The notes beneath the pieces were generated by a model. The model saw nothing but the letters and a program-made list of their open reading frames with translations, searched no databases and was not told the origin of the DNA. 64,000 bases of DNA from NCBI RefSeq assembly GCF_032116555.1, contig NZ_CP134949.1, forward strand, positions 3,259,859 to 3,323,858, in the 5' to 3' direction. Origin of the DNA: Halobaculum sp. XH14. GTDB lineage: Archaea; Halobacteriota; Halobacteria; Halobacteriales; Haloferacaceae. Positions 43,415 through 51,968 of the stretch are shown piece by piece; the stretch's first letter is position 1, and each line of letters starts with the position of its first letter. The translations under genes and the position numbers were made by a program.

Positions 43415-43460
43415 GACCACTTAACCGTTTGCTGGTGGTGCGGCGGAAGTGAAAGTGGTC
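43415..43460. promoter_or_regulatory. Inverted repeat around the orc promoter
   Basis: GACCACTT (43415-43422) and its complement AAGTGGTC (43453-43460) are separated by 30 nt. The first arm adjoins TTAAC, the likely TATA region of the orc gene on the minus strand, about 30 nt before its ATG. Autoregulation by the initiator is an inference. Confidence 0.3.
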
Positions 43461-43578
43461 GTTTCAGAACGTAATGTCCGACTTCGTCGCTATTTTTGTT
43501 TCAGTTCCAGTCGGTTCGACACGCGTTCGATACGACGCTGAACTGAATGTTAATATATCATGGCGGGGGGTGAGAAGT

Positions 43579-44184
43579 ATGGACGAGGAGGGGTCCGAGG
43601 AGTCGGTCGATCTCGCGCTGGAGCAAGCACGGCGTGTCGTGGACGATCAGTTGCAAACGCTGTCGGACATCGACTCGAAAGCGATCAAAATCCTTCGGCT
43701 CAACGTCGTTCTCATCGGTGCAGCTGTGAGTATCCTTTCCGTTTCGGTTCGATCGAACGGCTTTCCGAGCGCGCGATTAGTGAACGGATATACGGTAGTC
43801 GGTGGGATGTTGCTCCTGTCATCTACGTTAACAGCTGCAGCGACGTATACGGCATCGACGGTGAAGGCCGGACCGAGCAGTTCCGACGTTTGGAGGATGA
43901 TTTCCGGGAAGTACGATCCCGACGCAGTAAAACAGGGGTTGGCGGGAAGCTACGCCGACTGGATCGACCGGAACTACCGAACGAACGTCAAGAATGCACC
44001 CGTCCTGACGACGACGATTCTCTCGCTCGCGATCGCATTCATCTGCTTCTCGGTTGGAGTAGTCGAGGCGGTGAGAGGACCGTTGCCAGTTGCTACTGTC
44101 GTTGTTATCCCTGTTCTGGTAGGGGTGTCAGTCCGGCGAACTGGATTGATCAATCAAATCAGACGCGCATACCGCGAGCGCTGA
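43579..44184 (+). CDS. Four-helix membrane protein resembling SLATT/Pycsar-type effectors
   Basis: A 201-residue protein. A charged N-terminal helix (ESVDLALEQARRVVDDQLQTLSDIDSKAIKILRLN, about 6-40) leads into a first pair of helices (about 42-60 and 70-90). A middle soluble stretch with RMISGKYDPDAVKQGLAGSYADWI follows, then a second pair of helices (about 140-160 and 166-182). The LSDIDSKAIK...N motif before the first helix recurs in haloarchaeal membrane proteins and resembles SLATT/DUF5706 Pycsar-type effector regions. The ATG at 43579 is preceded by GGGGGGTGAG. The codon use is less GC-rich than that of the neighbours. No cyclase gene is adjacent, so a defence role is only a possibility. 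Confidence 0.6.
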   Translation: MDEEGSEESVDLALEQARRVVDDQLQTLSDIDSKAIKILRLNVVLIGAAVSILSVSVRSNGFPSARLVNGYTVVGGMLLLSSTLTAAATYTASTVKAGPSSSDVWRMISGKYDPDAVKQGLAGSYADWIDRNYRTNVKNAPVLTTTILSLAIAFICFSVGVVEAVRGPLPVATVVVIPVLVGVSVRRTGLINQIRRAYRER

Positions 44185-44227
44185 GGATGGGCGAGTGTTT
44201 AACGACGGAGACCGAGTAAGAGAATCC

Positions 44228-44347
44228 ATGAGCGAGGCCGAATCGGAGGAGTCCGAAAAAGAGATCCCCACGTTCGAAGGACAGGTCATCTTCAAGGGAG
44301 ACTTCGACGAGGAAGACGAACCCACTCGGAGCCCCGGCGAAGAGTGA
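44228..44347 (+). CDS. Tiny acidic protein (39 aa)
   Basis: ATG 44228 starts a frame of 39 residues (MSEAESEESEKEIPTFEGQ and onwards) with 16 acidic residues and one short hydrophobic stretch (QVIFKGDF). It sits 43 nt after the four-helix membrane protein and is followed, with a four-base overlap, by another acidic frame. The acidic composition and lack of alternative stops favour a real gene, but the size allows chance. Confidence 0.35.
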   Translation: MSEAESEESEKEIPTFEGQVIFKGDFDEEDEPTRSPGEE

Positions 44348-44424
44348 GTGGCAAGGAAAATTACGGCGAAGACGACGAAGAGAACGGACTCGGAACCGAA
44401 AATCCGGACGGTGCTGACGAGTAA
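44344..44424 (+). CDS. Tiny acidic frame overlapping the previous one (26 aa)
   Basis: GTG 44344 overlaps the stop of the preceding tiny gene (GTGA) and encodes 26 residues, rich in Glu, Asp, Asn and Gly, ending in DGADE. It could be a coupled peptide or the continuation of the upstream frame if a one-base shift occurs. Joined, the two would make a 65-residue acidic protein. Confidence 0.25.
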   Translation: MSGKENYGEDDEENGLGTENPDGADE

Positions 44425-44430
44425 CGGAGC

Positions 44431-46500
44431 TCAGAACTTCTCCAGCAGCCCCTCGTAAAAGCCCGCCGCCCCGCCCTCCCCCGACTCCTCCGAGAGCTTC
44501 TCGACGATCAACTCGGGCGTCGAGCGCGCCAGGTGGTCCTTCCGCGGCGACCGGTTCACCACCAGTTCGCCGTCCTCCAGCCCCACCGCCTCGATGCCGT
44601 CCACGGCGACGTCGAAGTCGGCCGCCGCGCGGATCTCGCGGGCCAGGTGGGAGACGAACACCGCCGTCGTGCCCTGGCCGGAGAGCGCCTCGAGGATGCC
44701 CGCGATGATCTTCGCGGACGCCCCCGGTTCGGTGATCGACTCCAGTTCGTCGACGAGCACCAGCCGTCCGGTCGCGCCCTCGACGAGGTCGCCGAAGTCG
44801 CGCAGGGTCGACTCGAACGCGCCGGCGTCGAGGGTGCCCTGCGACTTCGCGTAGTAGTGCAGTTCCGAGAAGCGCTGCAGGCGTAGCGACTCGGCGGGGA
44901 CTGGCAGGCCCATGTGCGCGAGCGTGACGACGAGCGCGGCCAGGTCCAGCGTGGACGTCTTCCCGCCGGAGTTCACGCCCGAGAGGAGCGTCACGCCGGA
45001 CACGTCGTAGTCGACCGGGTCGACGTCGCCGAACTCGACGTCGAGCAGCGGCGAGCGGCCGGCCTCGATGGCGAACCCGGCGTCCTCGTTCGATTCCGGG
45101 GCGGCGTCGCCGCCAGCCCCGGCGTTCGCTCCCGCGCCCGCGCCGACTCCCCCACCCGCGGCCGGGCCGCCGACGAACTCCGGCATCGTACAGTCGAAGT
45201 CGCGGGCGAACCGCGAGACGGCGAGTTCCACGTCCAGTTCCAGCGCGTCGCCGACGAGCGCCTCGACGTCCTCGCGCAGTTCGGCCAGATCCGCGGCGAG
45301 GTCGGCCTTCAGTTCGGAGGCGCGCCGGTCCCGCGCGGCCTTCAGTTCGGTCCGCAGTCGGGCCAGCGGCTCCTCGTTGTGCTCGACCGGGAACGTCGGG
45401 TCGCCGGCGAAGACCCGCTCCGCGAACTCGACTTCCCCCGATTCGAGGCCGAGCGCGTCCACGAAGTGTTCGCGGGCCTTCCGGAGCGCCTCGTCGTACT
45501 CGTCGGAGAGTTCCCGGGAGAGCAGTTGGTCGACCCGCGCGCCCTGCTCGACCAGCGAGAGGAAGTCCTGGCCCTGGATGGTGACGTCCTGCTCGCGGAT
45601 GGCGTCCCGCAGGTGGTCGTTCGCCACCGAGGCCGCGGTGCTGGCGGCGGCGTCGAGGTCGTCCACCGCGTTCGAGAGCCGCCGGAGTTCGTCGTCGCCG
45701 AGCACGGTGCCGTCCTCGTCCAGCCGCGAGAGCACGTCGCGCAGGTCCGCGAGGTCCGCGGCGGGGTCCATGCCGGCGGCCTCGTGGACCGCCGCCGCGG
45801 CCTCCAGCCGGTCGCGGTTCTCCGCGAAGAAGGACAGCAGGCGCTCGGGCGCGACCGTCTCGACGTTCTCCTCGGGGTCGGTGACCACGCGAACGTCGCC
45901 GTCCACGTCGATGCCGGCGAACTGCTCGTCGAGCGCGATCACGGTCGAGTACGAGCGCGCGAGTTCCGCGAGGTCGCGAGCGTCCTCGACCACCTCGACG
46001 GAGAGTTCGGGGAACGCGGCCTCGGCCGCGGCGAACCGCTCGGCGTCGGCGGTGGCGAGCGCCCGCTCGCGGACCCGCAGGCCGCGCGGCTCGGAGAGGG
46101 GTTCGACGCCCGCGAGGGCGTCGAGCACCGCCTCGTCCGGCTCCCGCTCGACGGCCTCGGCCGCCCACTCGCGGACCTCCTCGATGCGGGACCCCGCGGG
46201 ACTGGGGTACAGCGTCCGGAGTCGCTTGCGGGCGTAGTCGGTGACGGCGCGGTCCTGGAGGAGCGCGAGCGCGTCGGCGTACACCTCGTCCGCGCGGTCG
46301 GTCGCGGCCCACCCGCCGGGGTCGTCGTGCCGGCGGCGGATGGCACCCTGCGCGACGGCGGCCGCGCGGCCCTCGGTGAGGCCGGGCGCGCGGGCGAGCG
46401 TCGCCACGTCGCCCTCGCGGAGGGCGGCCGCCGGGTCGTCGAGGTCCGAGAGCGCCTCGGCGGTCTTCTCCCCGACGCCCGGGATCGACGTGAACTCCAT
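44431..46500 (-). CDS. HhH-MutS family ATPase (archaeal MutS-related)
   Basis: A 689-residue protein. The N-terminus has a helix-hairpin-helix (IPGVGEKTAEALSDL, 5-20, and APGLTEGRAAAV). A long helical MutS core follows, with a Gly/Ala-rich insertion near 446-480, and the C-terminal ATPase has P-loop SGVNSGGKTSTL (about 513-524) and VDELESITEPG. There is no Smr domain. Archaeal MutS5-like proteins are thought to act in recombination or DNA structure processing. It lies divergent from the mutS-mutL pair, with 373 nt between. Confidence 0.85.
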   Translation of the reverse strand: MEFTSIPGVGEKTAEALSDLDDPAAALREGDVATLARAPGLTEGRAAAVAQGAIRRRHDDPGGWAATDRADEVYADALALLQDRAVTDYARKRLRTLYPSPAGSRIEEVREWAAEAVEREPDEAVLDALAGVEPLSEPRGLRVRERALATADAERFAAAEAAFPELSVEVVEDARDLAELARSYSTVIALDEQFAGIDVDGDVRVVTDPEENVETVAPERLLSFFAENRDRLEAAAAVHEAAGMDPAADLADLRDVLSRLDEDGTVLGDDELRRLSNAVDDLDAAASTAASVANDHLRDAIREQDVTIQGQDFLSLVEQGARVDQLLSRELSDEYDEALRKAREHFVDALGLESGEVEFAERVFAGDPTFPVEHNEEPLARLRTELKAARDRRASELKADLAADLAELREDVEALVGDALELDVELAVSRFARDFDCTMPEFVGGPAAGGGVGAGAGANAGAGGDAAPESNEDAGFAIEAGRSPLLDVEFGDVDPVDYDVSGVTLLSGVNSGGKTSTLDLAALVVTLAHMGLPVPAESLRLQRFSELHYYAKSQGTLDAGAFESTLRDFGDLVEGATGRLVLVDELESITEPGASAKIIAGILEALSGQGTTAVFVSHLAREIRAAADFDVAVDGIEAVGLEDGELVVNRSPRKDHLARSTPELIVEKLSEESGEGGAAGFYEGLLEKF

Positions 46501-46873
46501 TCGCTCCGGGAGTTATCGGGGCTCGTGAAAAGCGTTCCCGAGCGTGTGGGTCGGTGACGCTTGCGTAGCGATGGCGTTTCGATGTGGTGATTCGGTGGGT
46601 ACCTGTGAGGAGATGTCCGGCGCTGACGGCCTCGTGCCGGCCGTGTGGAAGCAGACCACTGCTGCGCTCCGGTGAGACGCCACCGGCCTCCCCGGCCGAT
46701 CGCGATGCTCGCTCGCTGGCGCTCGCGGTCGTCTCCGAGCGATTCGCGGTCCGAACGGTCGAACCAACCACGTCCACCGTACCGTCCACACCGACCGCCG
46801 AACCACCCGACCCAACCACGAAACCGCGGAGCGGGGCGAAACGCTTTCGCCCCTCCACCGCCCCACCACGCCC
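46501..46873. other. Divergent region between two MutS-family genes
   Basis: A 373-nt spacer without a supported gene. The part near mutS contains a perfect 9-bp palindrome, listed separately. The rest is GC-rich, with no recognised repeat. Confidence 0.4.
46833..46853. promoter_or_regulatory. Perfect palindrome upstream of mutS
   Basis: GGGGCGAAA-CGC-TTTCGCCCC has 9-bp arms and a 3-nt spacer. It ends 20 nt before the mutS ATG, so it overlaps the expected TATA region. It could be an operator or a short hairpin. Confidence 0.45.
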
Positions 46874-49639
46874 ATGGTAACGGGCGCGCCGGCGAAGATG
46901 CTCGATCGCCGGGACGAACTCACGCCCATGCTCGCCCAGTACGTCGACCTCGCCGAGGAGTACGACGACGCCGTCCTCCTGTTCCGCGTCGGCGACTTCT
47001 ACAAGGCGTTCTGTGAAACCGCCGACGAGGTCGCCCGGGTCTGTGAACTCACGCGCATCGAGCGCGAGGACTCGACGGGCACCTACACCGCCTGTGGCAT
47101 CCCCGTCGACAACGCCGCCAAGTACCTCGACCGCCTGCTCGAGGCCGAGTTCCGCCTCGCGGTCGCCGACCAGGTCGAGGACCCCGAGGAGACGAACGGC
47201 CTCGTCGACCGCGCGGTCACGCAGGTCATCACCCCCGGCACGGTGGTCGACGACGAACTGCTCGCGGCCGGGTCGAACACGTACGTGGCCTGTGTGACCC
47301 GAGGCGGCACCGGTAACGCCGCCGAGGTGGGTGCCCGAGGCGGCTACCAGGACGCCGGCGAGGTGCGTGGCGACGCGGAGCCCCACCCCGAACCCGAGTA
47401 CGGCCTCGCCCACGTCGACGTCTCGACGGGCGAATGTGCCGCGACCGCCGGCAGCCTCGCCGAGGTCCGCGAGGAACTGGCACGGATCGCCCCCGCGGAA
47501 CTCCTGACCGGACCCAGCGTCGGGGCGGCCGACGAGGTGGATGCGGCCGAAGGCGTGGACACCGACGACGAGGTGGACGCCACTGCCCTCGCCGACGGCG
47601 CGATGGTCACCGACTACGACCCGGCCGTCTTCGAGCCCGACGCCGCCAGCGACCGACTCGACGCCTACGCCGACCCGGGACGGTTCGACCCCGCGGCTGC
47701 GACCGCCGCGGGCGCGCTGCTCGCCTACGCCGAGTGGGCGCAGGGCGACGACGGCCCGCTCGGGCACGTCAACCGCGTCCGGCGGTACGACCCCCGGCGG
47801 AGCCTCCGGATCGACGCGACCGCGCTCCGCGGCCTGGAGCTGTTCGAGACGCACGCCGGCGGCGGCGCGACGCTGTTCGACACGCTCGACGAGACGCGCT
47901 CCGCGCTCGGCCGCCGCCGCCTCCGGGCGTGGCTCCGTCGACCTCTCCTCGACCGCGAGCGGGTCGAAGCCCGCCACGACGCGGTCGCGGCGTTCGCCGA
48001 CCACACGCTCGTCCGCGAGGAAGTCCGGGACCTGCTCGGGGAGGCGTACGACCTCGAACGGCTCGTCGGTCGCGTGACCCGTGGCCGGGCCGACGCGCGG
48101 GACCTGCGGTCGCTCCACGCGACGCTCGAGGCGGTGCCCGAGATCAGGGACGCGCTCGCGGAGGCACCCGAACTCGACTCCCTCCGCGACTCGCTCGACC
48201 CGCTCGCGGACCTGCGTGAGCGCATCGACGACGCGGTCGTCGAGGACCCGCCGACCGACGTCACCGACGGCGGGCTCATCCGCGACGGCTTCGACGCCGA
48301 CCTCGACGACGTTCGGGGGACCGCGCGCGAGGGGCGCGAGTGGGTGGCGAACCTCGAGTCCTCCGAGCGCGAGCGGACCGGCATCGACAACCTGGAAGTG
48401 GGCTACAACCGCGTCCACGGCTACTACATCGAGGTGACGAACGGGCGGCTCGACGCCGTGCCCGACGACTACACCCGCCGGCAGACGCTCAAGAACTCCG
48501 AGCGGTTCTACACGCCCGAACTGAAGCGCCGCGAGGACGAGATTCTCGGCGCCGAGGAGCGCGCGGACCGGCTGGAGTACGAACTGTTCACCGACGTCCG
48601 GGCCGAGGTCGCCGCCGAGGCCGAGCGGATCCAGGGGCTCGCGGACGCCATCGCCCGCGTCGACGCGCTGTCCGCGCTCGCGACCGCCGCGGTCGAGCGG
48701 AACTACGCCCGGCCCGAACTCGGCGCGGACGGCGTCTTCGTCGAGGGGGGCCGCCACCCGGTCGTCGAGCGCACCGAACCCGAGTTCGTCCCGAACGACG
48801 CCGACCTGCCGACGGGAACGGTCGCGCTCGTCACCGGCCCGAACATGAGCGGGAAGTCGACGTACATGCGCCAGGTCGCGCTCTGCGTCGTGCTCGCGCA
48901 GGCCGGGTCGTTCGTCCCCGCCCAGTCGGCCCGCCTGCCCGTCGTCGACCGCGTGTTCACCCGCGTCGGGGCGAGCGACGACATCGCGGGCGGCGAGTCG
49001 ACGTTCATGCGCGAGATGCGCGAACTGACCGACATCCTCCACGACGCGACCGGCGACTCGCTGGTCGTCCTCGACGAGGTGGGTCGCGGCACCGCCACCA
49101 CCGACGGCCGGGCCATCGCCCGCGCCGCCGTCGAGTTCCTCCACGACGAACTCGAGGCGACCGCGCTGTTTGCGACCCACTACCACGACCTCACCGAACT
49201 CGCCGGCGAGCGCGAGCGCGTCCGGAACCTCCACTTCGCGGCGACCCGCGAGGGCGGCGACGTGACGTTCCTCCACCGCGCGAAACCCGGGGCGGCGGCC
49301 GCCTCCTACGGCGTCGAGGTCGCGGAACTGGCCGGCGTCCCCGACGCGGTGGTGGATCGGGCGCGGGCGCTCGTCGACGGCGAGGATGGCGGAGTCGGCG
49401 CGGACGCCACGGGTGCCGACGGGACGGGTGCGGACGCGGCCGGGGACGCCGGCGGCGACCCGGCCCAGCGCACCCTCGACGAACTGGGTCCCGGGACCGA
49501 CCGGCCACGGGAGGAACTCACCGACGCCGAGCGCGAGACGCTCGCGGCGTTGCGAGCCACGGACGTTGCGGACACGACCCCCATCGAGGCGCTGAACCGG
49601 CTGAACGACCTGCAGCGGCTGCTCGAGGCCGATGACTGA
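46874..49639 (+). CDS. mutS: DNA mismatch repair protein MutS
   Basis: Mismatch recognition ATPase, 921 residues. Domain I starts MLAQYVDLAEEYDDAVLLFRVGDFYKAF; where bacterial MutS has the mismatch-probing Phe-x-Glu, the glutamate position is Lys. The C-terminal ATPase has TGPNMSGKST (about 655-664), the DEVGRGTATTDG motif and the HTH region. Acidic and Ala/Gly-rich insertions occur near 220-250 and in the tail (about 835-865). Its stop overlaps the start of mutL by 8 nt, so both are translated together. Confidence 0.95.
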   Translation: MVTGAPAKMLDRRDELTPMLAQYVDLAEEYDDAVLLFRVGDFYKAFCETADEVARVCELTRIEREDSTGTYTACGIPVDNAAKYLDRLLEAEFRLAVADQVEDPEETNGLVDRAVTQVITPGTVVDDELLAAGSNTYVACVTRGGTGNAAEVGARGGYQDAGEVRGDAEPHPEPEYGLAHVDVSTGECAATAGSLAEVREELARIAPAELLTGPSVGAADEVDAAEGVDTDDEVDATALADGAMVTDYDPAVFEPDAASDRLDAYADPGRFDPAAATAAGALLAYAEWAQGDDGPLGHVNRVRRYDPRRSLRIDATALRGLELFETHAGGGATLFDTLDETRSALGRRRLRAWLRRPLLDRERVEARHDAVAAFADHTLVREEVRDLLGEAYDLERLVGRVTRGRADARDLRSLHATLEAVPEIRDALAEAPELDSLRDSLDPLADLRERIDDAVVEDPPTDVTDGGLIRDGFDADLDDVRGTAREGREWVANLESSERERTGIDNLEVGYNRVHGYYIEVTNGRLDAVPDDYTRRQTLKNSERFYTPELKRREDEILGAEERADRLEYELFTDVRAEVAAEAERIQGLADAIARVDALSALATAAVERNYARPELGADGVFVEGGRHPVVERTEPEFVPNDADLPTGTVALVTGPNMSGKSTYMRQVALCVVLAQAGSFVPAQSARLPVVDRVFTRVGASDDIAGGESTFMREMRELTDILHDATGDSLVVLDEVGRGTATTDGRAIARAAVEFLHDELEATALFATHYHDLTELAGERERVRNLHFAATREGGDVTFLHRAKPGAAAASYGVEVAELAGVPDAVVDRARALVDGEDGGVGADATGADGTGADAAGDAGGDPAQRTLDELGPGTDRPREELTDAERETLAALRATDVADTTPIEALNRLNDLQRLLEADD

Positions 49640-51347
49640 CTCCGCGAGCACCGGTACCGATTCCGTCCGGGAACTCGACGGCGACACGGTCGAGCGCATC
49701 GCCGCCGGCGAGGTGATCACCCGACCCGCCCGCGTCGTCGCCGAACTCGTCGAGAACGCGCTCGACGCCGGGGCCGAGCGGATCGACGTCGCGGTCGACG
49801 GCGACGGCACCGAGCGAATCCGCGTCGCCGACGACGGCCACGGAATGGGCCGGGCCGACGCCGCGCTCGCGGTCGAACCGCACACGACGAGCAAGATTCG
49901 TGACGCGAGCGACCTCGCGGTCGCCGACAGCCTCGGCTTCCGCGGCGAGGCGCTCGCCAGCGTCGCCGACGCGGGGACGCTCGAACTGACGACGAACGCG
50001 GACGGGAGCGGCGGGGAGGGGGACGCGAGCGACGGCACGGGGCGGACCGGCGAGGGCGACGTCGGCACCCGCGTCCGCGTCGCCGACGGCGAGACGACGG
50101 TCGCGGACGCGGGCCGGGCGCGGGGGACGACCGTCGAGGTGACGGACCTGTTCGCCGACCGGCCCGCCCGCCGGGAGTCGCTCGCCTCGCCGGCCAGGGA
50201 GTTCGGGTGCGTCTCGGAACTGGTCGCGGACTACGCGCTGGCTCGGCCCGAGGTGGCGTTCTCGCTCTCCCACGACGGCCGCGAGACGCTCCGGACGCCG
50301 GGCACCGGCACGACCGACGCGCTCGTCGCGGTGTACGACCGCGAGGCCGCCGGGCACGCGACGGCGTTCGACCACCGGGCCGAACTCGGTTCCCGGATCG
50401 AACTCCGCGCGGAGGGCGCGCTCGTCGCGCCGGCCGTCACGCGCTCGACCCGCGAGCACGTCCACCTCGCGGTGAACGGCCGGCCGGTGACGAACGAGGC
50501 GCTCCGCCGCGCCGTTGTCGCGGGGTACGGCACGCTGCTCCCCTCGGGCCGCGAACCGGTCGCGGTCGTCCGCCTCTCGCTCCCCGCCGCGGCCGTCGAC
50601 GCGAACGTCCACCCGGCGAAGGAGCGCGTCGCGCTCCGCGAGGGCGACGCCGTCGCCGACGCGGTCGAGACCGGCGTCCGGGACGCGCTCACGACGGCCG
50701 ACCTCCGACGCTCGGGCGAGGTGGCGATGGACCTCGACTCGTCGCTCGCGCCCGTCGAGGGCGCGGACTCGGAGTTCGCGGACGCGACGGTCATCGGCCA
50801 GTTCCGCGACCTCTACGTGCTGTGTGAGACCGACGACGGCCTGCTCGTGGTCGACCAGCACGCGGCCCACGAGCGGGTGAACTTCGAGCGCCTGCGGGCC
50901 GCGCTGGCCGACGAGGCGGTTCCCTCGGCCGAGGTCGACCCCGCTGCGACCGTCTCGCTCGACCCGGGTGCGGCCGCCGCGGTCGAGGGGAACGCCGACG
51001 CGCTCGCCGAACTGGGCTTCGCGTTCGACCGATTCGGCGGGACCACGTACCGCGTGACGGGGGCCCCCGCACCGCTCGGCCGCGTCGCCGACGCGGACGC
51101 GCTGGGCGAGACGGCCGCGTCGCTCGACGGCGGGGAGGCGGACCCGCGCGAGGCGGCGCTGGCGGACCTGGCGTGTCACCCGTCGCTGAAGGCCGGCGAC
51201 GCGCTCGACCGGGAGACGGCGAGCAGGCTCGTGGAACGGCTCGGCGAGTGCGAGCAGCCCCACGCCTGCCCGCACGGCCGGCCGACGACCCTCACCGTCG
51301 GGGAGGCGACGCTGGCCGACGGGTTCGAGCGCCACGGGCGGCGGTAG
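49632..51347 (+). CDS. mutL: DNA mismatch repair protein MutL
   Basis: GHKL ATPase of mismatch repair, 571 residues. ATP motifs are NALDAGA, DDGHGMG and TSKIRDASDLAVADSLGFRGEALAS. The C-terminal domain has the endonuclease motif DQHAAHERVNFE (DQHA-x2-E-x4-E, from about residue 408), the ACHPSLKAGD-type metal motif and CPHGRPT (about 544). This is the nicking type of MutL found in organisms without MutH. A Gly/Asp-rich acidic insertion is near 120-145. Confidence 0.96.
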   Translation: MTDSASTGTDSVRELDGDTVERIAAGEVITRPARVVAELVENALDAGAERIDVAVDGDGTERIRVADDGHGMGRADAALAVEPHTTSKIRDASDLAVADSLGFRGEALASVADAGTLELTTNADGSGGEGDASDGTGRTGEGDVGTRVRVADGETTVADAGRARGTTVEVTDLFADRPARRESLASPAREFGCVSELVADYALARPEVAFSLSHDGRETLRTPGTGTTDALVAVYDREAAGHATAFDHRAELGSRIELRAEGALVAPAVTRSTREHVHLAVNGRPVTNEALRRAVVAGYGTLLPSGREPVAVVRLSLPAAAVDANVHPAKERVALREGDAVADAVETGVRDALTTADLRRSGEVAMDLDSSLAPVEGADSEFADATVIGQFRDLYVLCETDDGLLVVDQHAAHERVNFERLRAALADEAVPSAEVDPAATVSLDPGAAAAVEGNADALAELGFAFDRFGGTTYRVTGAPAPLGRVADADALGETAASLDGGEADPREAALADLACHPSLKAGDALDRETASRLVERLGECEQPHACPHGRPTTLTVGEATLADGFERHGRR

Positions 51348-51353
51348 CTACCG

Positions 51354-51728
51354 CTACCACTCCTTGCAGTCGGGGCAGACGTACTCGCCGTCCTGCCGCC
51401 AGCGCGTGGAGACCTGCCCGCCGCAGCCGGCACACTCGCCCCCGTCGGGCGACCAGTCGTAGGTCGGCTCGGCGGGGTCGACGTCGTGGGAGTCCCGACC
51501 CCGTTCGTCGCCGGCCGGTTCGGTCGGTTCCGGCTCCGGTTCGGTCGATTCCGAATCCGGTTCGGTACCGGGGGCGGGCTCGTCCCCCGAGGGATTCGGT
51601 TCGTCCTCGTCGGCGTCGCCGGACTCGGCCTGCGGGTCGGTCGCTGTCGACTCGCTCCCCTCGGTCCCGAGAAAGTCGTCGAGCGAGTGGTCCCCCGTCA
51701 CTGTCGGCAGGTGGGCTCCCGCGGGCAT
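51354..51728 (-). CDS. DUF7573-like zinc-ribbon protein
   Basis: From the ATG at 51728 the protein has 124 residues. The start (LPTVTGDHSLDDFLG) is followed by an acidic linker and a zinc knuckle pair, CAGCGG and CPDCKEW, at the C-terminus. The family resembles haloarchaeal DUF7573 (from memory). The stop codon is 6 nt from the mutL stop on the opposite strand. A longer frame reaches further upstream, but that region is not coding-like. Confidence 0.72.
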   Translation of the reverse strand: MPAGAHLPTVTGDHSLDDFLGTEGSESTATDPQAESGDADEDEPNPSGDEPAPGTEPDSESTEPEPEPTEPAGDERGRDSHDVDPAEPTYDWSPDGGECAGCGGQVSTRWRQDGEYVCPDCKEW

Positions 51729-51968
51729 AACTCCGGCGCGATCCGTTCGCGTGGAACTCTCGGAAACCCCCGGTCGTCTGCCGTGGCGTGTCGCGTTCGG
51801 TTCCGTCTCGGCGTTCGTGGCGGCCGCCTCGAAAGCCGACGCGACGACCGAATCGGCGTACGATCGGACGACGGCGTGGGAGTGGAATCGGAGGGCGGCG
51901 TGGGATTTCGAGCCGGTCGAGACGGGTGAAACTGCCTCGCTGGACGCCGAGGAGACCGCCACGAGGAC

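Noticed and set aside
42142..43578. Replication origin next to the orc gene
   Set aside because: No repeated origin recognition boxes or long AT-rich unwinding region could be seen; many haloarchaeal orc genes are not next to active origins.
44159..50068. A very long minus-strand open frame opposite mutS and overlapping the HhH-MutS gene
   Set aside because: It is a GC-bias shadow: composition is Arg/Ala/Gly-rich without family features, while mutS and mutL on the plus strand have complete conserved motifs.
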